Assembly: GCF_003012735.1 (NCBI RefSeq)
Contig: NZ_PXYI01000008.1
Location: 62,001 to 126,000 of the forward strand
Reading direction: 5' to 3'
DNA from: Allosphingosinicella deserti
Lineage (GTDB): Bacteria > Pseudomonadota > Alphaproteobacteria > Sphingomonadales > Sphingomonadaceae
Length of the DNA stretch: 64,000 bases
In this document: positions 29,471 through 37,987 of the stretch, in pieces
How the letters are laid out: each line of letters begins with the position of its first letter
Numbering within the stretch: the first letter of the stretch is position 1
Notes under the pieces: model-generated
What the model saw: only the letters and a program-made list of their open reading frames with translations
Database searches by the model: none
What the model was told of the DNA's origin: nothing
Made by a program: the position numbers and the translations under genes

Positions 29471-30154
29471 TCAGCCTTCCTCATCCTCGCTCTTGGACGG
29501 GGCCGGGGGAGGGGGCAGGTGCGCGGTTGCGGCCTTGGTCTTCTCCATGATGGCCGGCATCTCCTTCATCAGCTCTGGCGTGAGCTTCGCCATCAGCGAC
29601 ATGATTTCAGGATCGACCCATGTCATCATCGATTCCGCTGCGAACAATCGTCCGGAGCCGGTCTCTAAGAAGCGGTTGATGTCCTGGAGCTGCGCGGCGC
29701 TGAATTTCCTGGCATAGGCACGGGCGAGGCCTTCCCGGACGTCCGGCTCGATCCGGCCCATGATCGGCGCCATTTCCTGGAACAGCACCCGGTTGGTGAT
29801 CCTCATCCGCTCCTCGAAGTGCGGGTCGCCGGCACCGAGCACCTCCTTGATCGTCTTGTCGCCGATTTCGCGCTCGATCTCCAGGTCCGGAGCACTGCCT
29901 TCGGGCAGGATGTCTGCCATGCGCGAATTGTACATCTGGCTGGTGATCGTGCCGACCATCTGTTCCATCGAGCTTCGCATCATTTTCTCGTAGCTGCCAG
30001 GGGGCAGCAACGCCGCGGCGGTCTTTCGGGCGAGTTCCAGCTGCCCCGCTTCGATCTCGGTCACGTTCGGGGAGACGACCGTCGGCTGTTGCTGCCCGGT
30101 CGCGGTGCTGGACGCGCCGGCAAGCGCGGCGGCGGCAATCAGGATCGTCATCAT
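29471..30154 (-). CDS. DUF2059-type secreted protein
   Basis: A 227-residue exported protein. A short signal peptide (TILIAAAALAGASSTATGQ) is followed by an all-helical region with the DUF2059-like segment RKFSAAQLQDINRFLETGSG near residue 150 and LMAKLTPELMKEMPAIMEK. The C-terminus is Pro/acidic rich (PPPPAPSKSEDEEG). The function of the family is unknown. Two consecutive ATGs (30154, 30151) follow an AGAAGAG ribosome site. Confidence 0.75.
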   Translation of the reverse strand: MMTILIAAAALAGASSTATGQQQPTVVSPNVTEIEAGQLELARKTAAALLPPGSYEKMMRSSMEQMVGTITSQMYNSRMADILPEGSAPDLEIEREIGDKTIKEVLGAGDPHFEERMRITNRVLFQEMAPIMGRIEPDVREGLARAYARKFSAAQLQDINRFLETGSGRLFAAESMMTWVDPEIMSLMAKLTPELMKEMPAIMEKTKAATAHLPPPPAPSKSEDEEG

Positions 30155-30333
30155 CACTCTTCTCTAGGACGTCCGCACCTGCTCCGGAAGTGAGGAACGG
30201 CCGTCGACCGGAATCGAGAGCGGAGCGGGGCGGGTGATTGCCAGCTCGGCAGACCGGCAAGAAAGGGCTGGAGCAAGCGGCTGCATCGACGTGCCGTCTT
30301 GACCCGGGTTCGTTCAATCCTCAGCGTCCAAGC

Positions 30334-30975
30334 ATGCGGCGCGGACTCGTCCTTCTCTCCCTTCTTCTGCTGCCGAGCTGCATTCCGGGCGGGCAGAAGC
30401 GCGATGAGCGACCGCCGCGAGCCCCCGCCTCGCGTCCCCCCGAGGACGTCCGGCAATGCCTCGCCGATCTCACCCGGGAAGGCGTGCGCTTCAAGGCGCT
30501 GCCGGACCGAGTGTTCGAGAATGGCTGTTCGGCGATCGGCGCAGTGCAATTGCTCGACATCGGCACACCGACCACCAACCTGAAATCGATGACCTGTCCG
30601 GTGGCGCGCCAGTTCGCCCGCTGGACCCGCGAGGCGCTGCAGACCAATGCGCGGGTCTGGCTCAACAGCCGGGTGATCAAGATCGAAAGTTTCGGCACCT
30701 ATGCCTGCCGGCCGGTCAACGGGCAGCAAGGCAACAAGCTCAGCGAGCACGGCCGCGCCAACGCCGTGGACATCGCGGCATTCGTGCTGGAGGATGGGCG
30801 ACGGATCACCGTGCTCGCCGGTTGGAACGGGCCAGACGAGGATGTCCGGCGATTCCTGCGCGCGGTACATCAGGCGGGCTGCCGCCGCTTCGGGATCGTG
30901 CTCGGCCCCGATGCCAACGCCTTCCACCGCGATCACCTGCATTTCGACATGGGACGCGGCCCGTATTGCCGCTAA
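30334..30975 (+). CDS. Extensin-like C-terminal domain lipoprotein (LAS-peptidase-like)
   Basis: A 213-residue predicted lipoprotein with lipobox LLPSC (Cys near residue 16). The extensin-like C domain carries SEHGRANAVDIAAF and HRDHLHFDMGRGPYCR. The His/Asp and HxH pattern recalls LAS metallopeptidases (VanY/MepA-like), suggesting a cell-wall hydrolase or binding role. Four or more Cys suggest disulfides. The start is set by the lipoprotein signal. It lies 10 nt before the LOG gene, on the same transcript. Confidence 0.85.
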   Translation: MRRGLVLLSLLLLPSCIPGGQKRDERPPRAPASRPPEDVRQCLADLTREGVRFKALPDRVFENGCSAIGAVQLLDIGTPTTNLKSMTCPVARQFARWTREALQTNARVWLNSRVIKIESFGTYACRPVNGQQGNKLSEHGRANAVDIAAFVLEDGRRITVLAGWNGPDEDVRRFLRAVHQAGCRRFGIVLGPDANAFHRDHLHFDMGRGPYCR

Positions 30976-30985
30976 AGGCCGCGCC

Positions 30986-31870
30986 ATGACCGAAATCGTT
31001 CCCCCCACGCGCGTCTTTCAGCGCGCCCGCGAAGAAGCCGAAGTTGCCAACCAGCCGACCCCGGCGCCCCAGACAGCCGATGCGGCCTACCGCCTCGCCT
31101 TTCAGGACATGGATTTCCTGCTCCGCGAGGATCTGCGCCCCGTCCGCTTCCAGCTCGAGCTGCTCAAGCCCGAATTGCTGCTCGACGAAGCCAGGATCGG
31201 CTCCACCTTCGTGATGTACGGATCCGCCCGCATTCCGGAGCCGGAGAAAGCCGATGCGCTGCTCGCGGCCGCGGCGACCGACAGTCAGCGGCTGGTCGCC
31301 GAGCGGCTCAAGGCCAAGTCGAAATATTATGACGAAGCGCGAAAGCTCGCGCGGCTGTGCAGCCGGGTCGACAAGGGCCCGGACGGGCAGCGTCATTTCG
31401 TCGTCTGCTCCGGCGGCGGCCCGTCGATCATGGAAGCTGCGAATCGCGGCGCCTGCGATGTCGGGGCGGAATCGATCGGCCTCAACATCGTGCTCCCGCA
31501 CGAGCAGATGCCCAATCCCTATGTCACGCCGTCGCTGAGCTTCCAGTTCCATTATTTCGCGCTGCGAAAGATGCACTTCCTGCTCCGGGCCCGCGCCGTG
31601 GCGGTGTTCCCGGGCGGCTTCGGCACGTTCGACGAATTCTTCGAGCTGCTCACCCTCATCCAGACCGGTAAGGTCAAGCCGCTGCCGATCCTGCTGTTCG
31701 GCCGCGAATTCTGGGAGCGTGTGGTCGGGTTCGAGGCGCTCGCCGAGGAAGGCGTGATCGCCCACAAGGATCTCGACCTGTTCCACTTCGTCGAAACCGC
31801 CGACGAGGCCTGGCAGTTCGTCTGCGAATATTACCACGCGCGTGATCTGCCGGTGGAGCTCTGCAAATAG
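30986..31870 (+). CDS. LOG family protein (cytokinin riboside monophosphate phosphoribohydrolase-like)
   Basis: A 294-residue Rossmann-fold protein of the TIGR00730/LOG type. It has VVCSGGGPSIMEAANRGA and the diagnostic PGGFGTFDEFFELLTL motif (PGGxGTxxE). LOG enzymes release free bases from nucleoside 5'-monophosphates; longer bacterial members like this, with an extra 90-residue N-terminus, may act in AMP/IMP metabolism. It lies between the extensin-like and HELAH genes with very short gaps (10 and 2 nt). Confidence 0.88.
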   Translation: MTEIVPPTRVFQRAREEAEVANQPTPAPQTADAAYRLAFQDMDFLLREDLRPVRFQLELLKPELLLDEARIGSTFVMYGSARIPEPEKADALLAAAATDSQRLVAERLKAKSKYYDEARKLARLCSRVDKGPDGQRHFVVCSGGGPSIMEAANRGACDVGAESIGLNIVLPHEQMPNPYVTPSLSFQFHYFALRKMHFLLRARAVAVFPGGFGTFDEFFELLTLIQTGKVKPLPILLFGREFWERVVGFEALAEEGVIAHKDLDLFHFVETADEAWQFVCEYYHARDLPVELCK

Positions 31871-31872
31871 CC

Positions 31873-32670
31873 ATGCTTTCGCTGTTCGGGGCGCGCCTCT
31901 CGATCGATCGGGACGAACTCGAATGGCAATTCGCCACGTTCAAGTGGTTGCGGCTTGAATTCGGGAGCGCCGCTCGGCCCCTGGTGCTCCCGAGCCCAGC
32001 CTTCTTTCCCGCCTCCTCACGCCAGGGTCACGGACGGATTGCGGATCTTTTCGAACATGTCCGCGCCGCCGCAGGCATGGAGGACTGGCCGTGTGAGCTG
32101 CAAGCGGGCCGGCGTGACCGTCCAGCCCAAATCGGGCCGGCGCTGCTTCTTCGCCATGAGGACGCGCCGGCGCCATGCGGCACCTTTCAGATCACCGGCG
32201 AGGACGGCATCCCAAAGGTGGTCATCACCTACAATCCGGAGTTGGCGAACGATACTACGGCGATGATAGCAACCCTCGCGCACGAGCTTGCCCATTATCT
32301 GATGAGCACGGCCGCGACCGATCCTCCGGGCGGATGGGACCTGCACGAGCTCCACACTGATCTTGCTGCCACGTGGATGGGATTCGGCATCTTCCTTGCC
32401 AACAGCGCCCGCAATTTCGCGCAGTTCCAGTCGGACGGGCTGCAGGGCTGGTCGTCGCGAACGCAGGGCTATCTGAGCGAGCAGGCGCTCGTCACCGGCC
32501 TTGCCATCGTGGAGCGGCTATATGGTCGCGATCCGCTGACGGCCGCGCCATTCCTCAAGACCTATCTCGAAAGCGATCTGCGGCGGGCAACGAAGGCACT
32601 GGCGAGATTGCATCCCGACATCCCGGCGGCGGTCGGAGCGGTCGACCTTGCCCAATACGGCGCCAGCTGA
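31873..32670 (+). CDS. Zincin-like metallopeptidase of unrecognised family
   Basis: A 265-residue cytosolic protein (no signal peptide). It carries TLAHELAHYL at 134-143 with the HExxH zinc motif, and 18 residues later an ELHTDLAATWMG segment (159-170) giving a candidate third ligand (E159) in the E-x-x-x-D-x-x-A manner of gluzincins. The rest matches nothing I know. CGTFQITGEDGIPKVVITYN before the motif looks like an edge strand. It starts 2 nt after the LOG stop. Confidence 0.7.
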   Translation: MLSLFGARLSIDRDELEWQFATFKWLRLEFGSAARPLVLPSPAFFPASSRQGHGRIADLFEHVRAAAGMEDWPCELQAGRRDRPAQIGPALLLRHEDAPAPCGTFQITGEDGIPKVVITYNPELANDTTAMIATLAHELAHYLMSTAATDPPGGWDLHELHTDLAATWMGFGIFLANSARNFAQFQSDGLQGWSSRTQGYLSEQALVTGLAIVERLYGRDPLTAAPFLKTYLESDLRRATKALARLHPDIPAAVGAVDLAQYGAS

Positions 32671-32685
32671 CGAATGTGATTTCGA

Positions 32686-33132
32686 TCAACGGGCCCGCGC
32701 ACGCTCATGCTCGGCGATCAGCACATCTACCGGCACGGCCCGGATCGTCGCCGCCAGCACCTCTTCGGCAAGATCCTGCGGGCCCTTCAGGCGCAGGCAT
32801 GATTTGCCCATGTCGAGCCGCTTGCCGGCGCTCGCCCAGTCGCGCTTGAGGCGCTCGGTCCGCTCTTCGGAGGCGTAGACGCAGGTGAGGTAGAGGGCGG
32901 TGAAATTCTTCTGAGCCGCCAGCGCCGCGTAACCGAGCGGCTGTCCGTTGTACGTGTTCGGGTAGCGCGACAGCGGCACTTCCCAGGAGATCATCCCCCA
33001 GTTCATCCGCTCCTCGTAACCGCTCGGGAGGTTCGCGTTGATCAGGTCGCGCAAGCGGGCGACGAACGCGGCGCGCTCCGGCTCGAGCTCCGCCAGATAG
33101 GCTTCGGGGGTGGCGGCCTGGCTCGAGACCAT
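32686..33132 (-). CDS. DUF1801 domain protein (YdhG/YjhX-like fold)
   Basis: A 148-residue protein with the DUF1801 pattern: SGYEERMNWGMISWEVPLSR, an AALAAQKNFTALYL segment, and GKSCLRLKGPQDL. The family has a frataxin-like fold, and its role is not established. It lies 13 nt downstream of the cytochrome c gene on the same strand and converges with the metallopeptidase gene. The ATG at 33132 matches relatives; the open frame upstream runs into the cytochrome c gene. Confidence 0.82.
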   Translation of the reverse strand: MVSSQAATPEAYLAELEPERAAFVARLRDLINANLPSGYEERMNWGMISWEVPLSRYPNTYNGQPLGYAALAAQKNFTALYLTCVYASEERTERLKRDWASAGKRLDMGKSCLRLKGPQDLAEEVLAATIRAVPVDVLIAEHERARAR

Positions 33133-33145
33133 CACCCCCGCTCCG

Positions 33146-33868
33146 TCATTGCGTCTTCTGCTGGCCGGCGCGGCCGTCCACCGTCGGTGCGCCGTCGCCG
33201 TGGATGTTGCTGGCGCCGCCCTTGGCGCCGGCGGCCGTCGCCTCGTTGAGCACCGGCTCGTCCTCACCCTTGTCGCCCGCCGCCGGCTGGTCGGCGGCTT
33301 CGGCCGCGGCCTGGGCGGGGTTGCCCGCAGCGGCGACGGGGGCGGGAAGCGGCAGGTTGCTGCCCTGCGCGTTCAGCCAGGCGATCAGATTGGCGCGGTC
33401 CTCGGGCTTGCCGAGGCCGGCGAAGGTCATCTTGGTGCCGGGGGCGAAGTCGCGCGGCGACTTCAGCCACTGGCTCATTTCCTCGAAGCCCCAGGTGCCG
33501 CCATGGCCGGACAGGGCCGGCGAGTAAGCGAACCCGGCCGCATGCTTGCCGATCGGCTTGCCCATCACGCCGAACAGATTGGGGCCGGTGCCATTGGCGC
33601 CGCCCTGGTTCGCGGTGTGGCAGGCCGTGCACTTCTTGAACACCGCTTCTCCCTTGGCGATGTCGGCGGACGCCATCAGATTGGCGATCGGCTGCTCGGC
33701 CTCGGCACCGCCTTCGGCACCCTCGGCGCCGGTTACACCCTCGATCGGATAGCCCATCTTTTCAGGTCGTTCCGCCTTGAACATCTCCGCGGTAACGATC
33801 GAGGCGCCGAGCGCGACGATGCCCGCGCCGAGCACCCAGCCCGCAATCGTATTGTTGCGATTGTCCAT
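33146..33868 (-). CDS. Membrane-anchored class I cytochrome c (CycM-like)
   Basis: A 240-residue protein with one N-terminal helix (residues 8-28) anchoring a periplasmic domain. The haem site is CTACH (Cys80, Cys83, His84), and TKMTFAGL supplies the axial Met. GTGPNLFGVMGKPIGKHAAG is typical of the cytochrome c550/CycM group that passes electrons from bc1 to the terminal oxidase. The C-terminal 60 residues are Ala/Gly/Pro-rich and probably disordered. It lies upstream of DUF1801. Confidence 0.92.
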   Translation of the reverse strand: MDNRNNTIAGWVLGAGIVALGASIVTAEMFKAERPEKMGYPIEGVTGAEGAEGGAEAEQPIANLMASADIAKGEAVFKKCTACHTANQGGANGTGPNLFGVMGKPIGKHAAGFAYSPALSGHGGTWGFEEMSQWLKSPRDFAPGTKMTFAGLGKPEDRANLIAWLNAQGSNLPLPAPVAAAGNPAQAAAEAADQPAAGDKGEDEPVLNEATAAGAKGGASNIHGDGAPTVDGRAGQQKTQ

Positions 33869-33921
33869 GCCGTGTTCAGACCTCCAGGGGCGCGCAAGGA
33901 ATGCGCGCGGATGGGAATTCG

Positions 33922-33944
33922 GCAGCCCCTTTAGAAGGGGCTGC
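33922..33944 (-). terminator. Terminator hairpin after nudC
   Basis: A perfect 10-bp stem (GCAGCCCCTT with AAGGGGCTGC) and 3-nt loop between the nudC stop at 33962 and the cytochrome c start at 33868. There is no long T-run, but the position suits a terminator separating mutY–nudC from the cytochrome gene. Confidence 0.65.
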
Positions 33945-33961
33945 GCCAACGGGCAAGCGGC

Positions 33962-34897
33962 TCAAAGCGCATCCGGTTCCGATGAACCTTGATCGCTGCT
34001 GAACCGCATGCCCTTCGAGGATGCATGCGCTGCCCCGGCGCGGCCTTCGTCCACCCACCAGCGGAGCAAGGTGTACGCAATGGCGAAGGGCGGCGGCGCC
34101 AGGAAAGGCGCGTCGCGTTCGCCGGCCAATGCCGCGCGGACCTCGTCGCGCGACGCCCAGAAGCCGTGCTCGAGTTCGGTCGTGTCGAGGACGATCGCGT
34201 CGCTGAGCGCTTCCGCAACGCAGGCCATCATCAGCTGGCCGGGGAAGGGCCAGGGCTGGCTTGCGACGTAGCGGACGTTGCGGACGCCGATTCCGGCCTC
34301 CTCCATGATCTCGCGTGCGACCGCTTCCTCGACTGATTCGCCCGGCTCGATGAAGCCGGCGAGCGCCGAATAACGACGCGGCGGATATTGCGGCTGCCGG
34401 GCCAGCAGCACCTTGCCGTCATATTCGGCGAGCATGATCACCACCGGGTCGACCCGCGGGAAGTGATCGGCACCGCAGTTTCCGCAGCGGCGGCCCCAGC
34501 CGGCGCGGTACACCGCGGTCGCAGTGCCGCAGACGCCGCAGAAAAGATGGCGGTTATGCCACTCGATCAGGCTCTTGGCGCCGCCCCACAAGGCCGCATC
34601 CTCGGCCGCCATGCGCGCGAGCAGGCCGAAGACGCTCCAGGCGCGCTGCCCGGGCTCGGTCCGGATCAAGGGCGCGAACAAGGGCACTTCGCCCTGCAGC
34701 CCGAGGAAGATTCGCTCGGCCGCGCCGTTCAGCGGCGACCAGGTCAGCCGTCCCTCGGCGTCGAGCACCGGATCGAGCCCTTCGAGCTGCATCAGCAACG
34801 CACCCTCATGCGCGGCGAGCTCGGCCACGCGCCCCTCGTCCAGTCTGAGATTGTCGGCCCGGTCGATCGACGCGCCGGTAAATCCAGTGCGGGTCAT
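33962..34897 (-). CDS. nudC: NAD(+)/NADH diphosphatase (RNA deNADding) NudC
   Basis: A 311-residue NudC. The zinc ribbon is CGVC and CGNC (Cys pairs around residues 138-160). The NUDIX box is GFIEPGESVEEAVAREIMEE with AGI after it, and the NudC hallmark SQPWPFPGQLMM follows. It cleaves NADH and removes NAD caps from RNA. The start overlaps the mutY stop (ATGA), and a terminator hairpin follows. Confidence 0.95.
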   Translation of the reverse strand: MTRTGFTGASIDRADNLRLDEGRVAELAAHEGALLMQLEGLDPVLDAEGRLTWSPLNGAAERIFLGLQGEVPLFAPLIRTEPGQRAWSVFGLLARMAAEDAALWGGAKSLIEWHNRHLFCGVCGTATAVYRAGWGRRCGNCGADHFPRVDPVVIMLAEYDGKVLLARQPQYPPRRYSALAGFIEPGESVEEAVAREIMEEAGIGVRNVRYVASQPWPFPGQLMMACVAEALSDAIVLDTTELEHGFWASRDEVRAALAGERDAPFLAPPPFAIAYTLLRWWVDEGRAGAAHASSKGMRFSSDQGSSEPDAL

Positions 34898-35898
34898 GCC
34901 GCATTCCTCCATTCGCTGCCGCGGGCGGCAAGCCGCGCGAAAAGGGTGGGCAGACCTGCTTCGCCGATCCGGGCGATGGGCCACCAGATGCCGTCGGGAT
35001 CGCGCCGGTCCGATTCGGCGCAGAGCAGGCGCATGGTCAGCGCGAAATGGGTGAAGACGTGATCGACGCTGCCGGCCTCCCGCCACGCCGCTTCCGCTGG
35101 AGCGTCGTCGGTGGGAAGGGCGAGCATCCCGCCGAGCAGGCCCTTGGCCGGGCGCCGCACCAGCCGGACATGGCCGTCATGCTCCAGCCAATAGGCAACG
35201 CCGTCGCGGCGCGGCTTCGGCGCCTTGGCGGCCTTGACCGGATAAATCGCCTGGGTTCCGGCGGCGCGCGCGGCGCACAGCGGGGCGAGCGGGCAGCGGC
35301 CGCAATCCGGCGCGCGGGGCGTGCAGATCGCCGAGCCGAGATCCATCATCGCCTGGGCGAAATCGCCGGATTGCGTCTCGGGCGTGATCGTCTCGGTGAG
35401 CGCATAGAGCCGCTCGCGGGCGCCGGGCAGTGGCGCGTCGACCGCGAACAGGCGTGAGACGACCCGCTCGACATTGGCGTCGACCACCACGGCTCGCCGT
35501 CCGAAGGCGATGGCTGCGATCGCGGCGGCAGTGTAGCGGCCGATCCCGGGCAGCTTCCGGAGCTCGGCTTCGTTATCAGGAAAGCGCCCGCCATGCTCTC
35601 CGGCGACCCTGCGAGCGCAAGCGACGAGGTTGCGCGCCCGGGCATAATAACCAAGGCCGGCCCACGCTGCCATGATCTCCGAATCCTCGGCTGCGGCGAG
35701 CGCTTCGACACTGGGCCAGCGCGACGTGAACTTGTCGAAATAGGGGCGCACCGCCGCGACGGTGGTCTGCTGGAGCATGATTTCGGACAGCCAGATCCGG
35801 TACGGATCCGGAGTCTCGCCGGGCTCGGCGCGCCACGGAAGTTGCCTCTTATCCACAGCATACCAGCTGAGCAGCGCAATTGATGCATCGACGGACAT
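34894..35898 (-). CDS. mutY: A/G-specific adenine glycosylase MutY
   Basis: A 334-residue repair glycosylase removing adenine opposite 8-oxoguanine. The helix-hairpin-helix is LPGIGRYTAAAIAA, and the catalytic Asp is in VVVDANVERVVSRLF. The [4Fe-4S] ligands are C-x6-C-x2-C-x5-C in CTPRAPDCGRCPLAPLC. A C-terminal NUDIX-like recognition domain follows. The start MSVDASIALL at 35898 is only 26 nt from the divergent DciA-like start, so the promoters overlap. Confidence 0.95.
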   Translation of the reverse strand: MSVDASIALLSWYAVDKRQLPWRAEPGETPDPYRIWLSEIMLQQTTVAAVRPYFDKFTSRWPSVEALAAAEDSEIMAAWAGLGYYARARNLVACARRVAGEHGGRFPDNEAELRKLPGIGRYTAAAIAAIAFGRRAVVVDANVERVVSRLFAVDAPLPGARERLYALTETITPETQSGDFAQAMMDLGSAICTPRAPDCGRCPLAPLCAARAAGTQAIYPVKAAKAPKPRRDGVAYWLEHDGHVRLVRRPAKGLLGGMLALPTDDAPAEAAWREAGSVDHVFTHFALTMRLLCAESDRRDPDGIWWPIARIGEAGLPTLFARLAARGSEWRNAA

Positions 35899-35924
35899 GG
35901 GCCGCCTATGCCATGCTTGGCCGC

Positions 35925-36500
35925 ATGGGCAAATCGGGCGGGACGACGAAGAAGAAGGAGCAGCAGGCGGCGCCGCGCGCAGGCCGTGCACGCAGCGTCT
36001 CCGACATGCTGCCGGAAATCGGCGGTGCCGCTTTCCGGCGCTTCGGTTTCGTCCAATCCTCGATCGTCAGCCGCTGGAAGGAGATCGTCGGTGATCGCTA
36101 TGCCGGCGTTTCCTCGCCCGAATCGATTCGCTTTCCGCCGGGACGCCGCTCGAACGGTGTGCTCACCCTGGTCGTCGAAGGCGCGCATGCACCGGTCATG
36201 CAGCATGTGGTTCCTGTGATCATCGAACGGGTGAACCGTTTCTTCGGCTACGAGGCGGTGACCCGGGTGCAGTTCCGGCAAGGCATCGTTCAGGTGCAGC
36301 GCTCCAAGTCGAGAGTTGCTCCGCCTTCGCTGCGGCCGATCCCTCAGGAAATGAGCGACTCGCTGCGAGAGATCGCCGATCCGGAGCTTCGCACCGTGAT
36401 GGAGGCGCTTGCGCGTGGCGTTGCGGCAGGCGAAGGGCAGGGCCTCGGGGTCACCGTTGCCCTTCCGATCGTGGGAAGAATTGGAGAGAAGAAGAAATGA
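35925..36500 (+). CDS. DciA-like DUF721 protein
   Basis: A 191-residue protein. The DUF721/DciA domain covers residues 25-120 (MLPEIGGAAFRRFGFVQSSI, then VSRWKEIVGD and VLTLVVEGAHAPVMQH). DciA proteins are the ancestral loaders of the replicative helicase DnaB. The start is uncertain: ATGs at 35913 and 35925 are both possible, with no clear ribosome site. It overlaps the next DsbA-like gene by 4 nt and is divergent from mutY. Confidence 0.82.
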   Translation: MGKSGGTTKKKEQQAAPRAGRARSVSDMLPEIGGAAFRRFGFVQSSIVSRWKEIVGDRYAGVSSPESIRFPPGRRSNGVLTLVVEGAHAPVMQHVVPVIIERVNRFFGYEAVTRVQFRQGIVQVQRSKSRVAPPSLRPIPQEMSDSLREIADPELRTVMEALARGVAAGEGQGLGVTVALPIVGRIGEKKK

Positions 36501-37240
36501 AGGCTTTGACCGGCACCGCGCTCGCGGCACTCGCACTCCTGCTTGCGGGCTGCGGCAGCGACGACGCCGCCTCCAACAATCAGGGCGCGGTCGCCCAGAA
36601 CGTGCCTCTCAAGCAGATCCCGGCGCCGAACGGCGGCGACTGGACGCAGGTGGTCAGCGAAACGCCGCAGGGCGGGTTCGTCATGGGCAATCCCAATGCG
36701 CCGGTGAAGCTGATCGAGTTCGGATCGCTGACCTGTCCGCATTGTGCCGAATTCTCCGAGCAAGGCGCGCCGGTGATCGTCAGCAAATATGTGAAGTCGG
36801 GTCAGGTGAGCTTCGAGTTCCGCAACGTCGTGCGCGATCCGGTCGATCTTGCCGCTGCCCTGCTGGCGCGCTGCAACGGCGCCGCCGCCTTCTTCCCGCT
36901 AAGCGACCAGTTCTTCGCGTCGCAGGAGGAATGGTTCGGCAAGGCCGCCGCTCTGACGCCGGAGCAGCAGCAGCAGATCGGCGCGTCACCCACTCCGGCG
37001 CTCGGCTTCGCAAAGGCGGCGGGGCTCGATCAGTTCGCCAAGGTGCGCGGCGTTCCCGCATCGAAGGCCCAGGCATGCCTCACCGATCAGGCGCAGATCC
37101 AGCGGTTCGTCCAGCAGAACGAGGCGGATGCGAAGCAATATGACATTCAGGGCACGCCGAGCTTCGTGATCAATAACGAGCGCGTCGAGGCAGGCGCCTG
37201 GCCGACGCTCGAGCCGCTCATCCAGGCTGCGATCAAGTGA
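36497..37240 (+). CDS. DsbA-family thiol oxidoreductase, lipoprotein
   Basis: A 247-residue thioredoxin-fold protein with a lipoprotein signal (LALLLAGCGS; Cys19) and active site TCPHC in EFGSLTCPHCAEFSEQGAPV. A GTPSFVINN segment holds the cis-Pro. It belongs to the alphaproteobacterial DsbA group (thioredoxin_4), which introduces disulfides into exported proteins and commonly sits just before smc. It overlaps the DciA-like gene and the second DsbA by 4 nt each. Confidence 0.93.
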   Translation: MKALTGTALAALALLLAGCGSDDAASNNQGAVAQNVPLKQIPAPNGGDWTQVVSETPQGGFVMGNPNAPVKLIEFGSLTCPHCAEFSEQGAPVIVSKYVKSGQVSFEFRNVVRDPVDLAAALLARCNGAAAFFPLSDQFFASQEEWFGKAAALTPEQQQQIGASPTPALGFAKAAGLDQFAKVRGVPASKAQACLTDQAQIQRFVQQNEADAKQYDIQGTPSFVINNERVEAGAWPTLEPLIQAAIK

Positions 37241-37956
37241 TTCGGCGCGGTCTGATCCTGGCGCTCGGCGCAGTCGCCCTGGCCGGCGGGCTTTCGGCCG
37301 CGCTCGTACCCGCCGGCGCCGCGCCGGCCCGCAAGGCGGCTGCGCCCGCCCGCGATTGGACCAAGACAATCGTGACGACGGCCGAGGGCGGCTACCGCAT
37401 GGGCAATCCGGCGGCGCCGGTGAAGCTCGTCGAATATGGCTCGCTCACCTGCCCGCATTGCGCCCATTTCAACGCCAGTGCGAAGGCAGCACTGGAAGCC
37501 AGGGTGCGCACCGGAAAGGTCAGCTTCGAATTCCGCAACTTCGTGCTGAACGGCATCGACGTCACCGCCACTCTGCTCTCGCGCTGCGCGGCGCCGGCCA
37601 ACTACTTTCGTCTGACCGAGAGCCTCTACGCGGCGCAGCCGCAATGGATCGGCAGGATCAGCGGCCTTCCGCAAGCCGAGAAGGACAAGTTGAAGACCTT
37701 GCCGGAGGCCGAGCGGCTGGCACGCATCGCCGACATCGGCGGGCTCACCCAGATTGCGGCCGCCGCCGGCGTCACGCCGCAAAAGGGCAAGGCCTGCCTC
37801 GCCGACCCGGCAGCGCTCGCCCGCCTCGAAAAGATGGCGGAAGCCGCTGCGGCACAGGGAGTTCAGGGCACGCCGACTTTCTTCGTCAACGGCAAGATGG
37901 TGCGCGCCGACGATTGGTCCGCCATCGAACCCGAAATCCGACAGGCCGGCGGATAA
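37237..37956 (+). CDS. Second DsbA-family thiol oxidoreductase
   Basis: A 239-residue paralogue of the preceding protein, with a cleavable signal peptide (LILALGAVALAGGLSAALVP) instead of a lipobox. The active site is LTCPHC in VEYGSLTCPHCAHF, and the cis-Pro is in GTPTFFVNG. The start is GTG, overlapping the first gene's stop. The two are about half identical around the active site, so this is a tandem duplication with one copy membrane-bound and one free in the periplasm. Confidence 0.93.
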   Translation: MIRRGLILALGAVALAGGLSAALVPAGAAPARKAAAPARDWTKTIVTTAEGGYRMGNPAAPVKLVEYGSLTCPHCAHFNASAKAALEARVRTGKVSFEFRNFVLNGIDVTATLLSRCAAPANYFRLTESLYAAQPQWIGRISGLPQAEKDKLKTLPEAERLARIADIGGLTQIAAAAGVTPQKGKACLADPAALARLEKMAEAAAAQGVQGTPTFFVNGKMVRADDWSAIEPEIRQAGG

Positions 37957-37987
37957 GGAGCAGGACCATGCGCCTGGGGGGGCGGGG

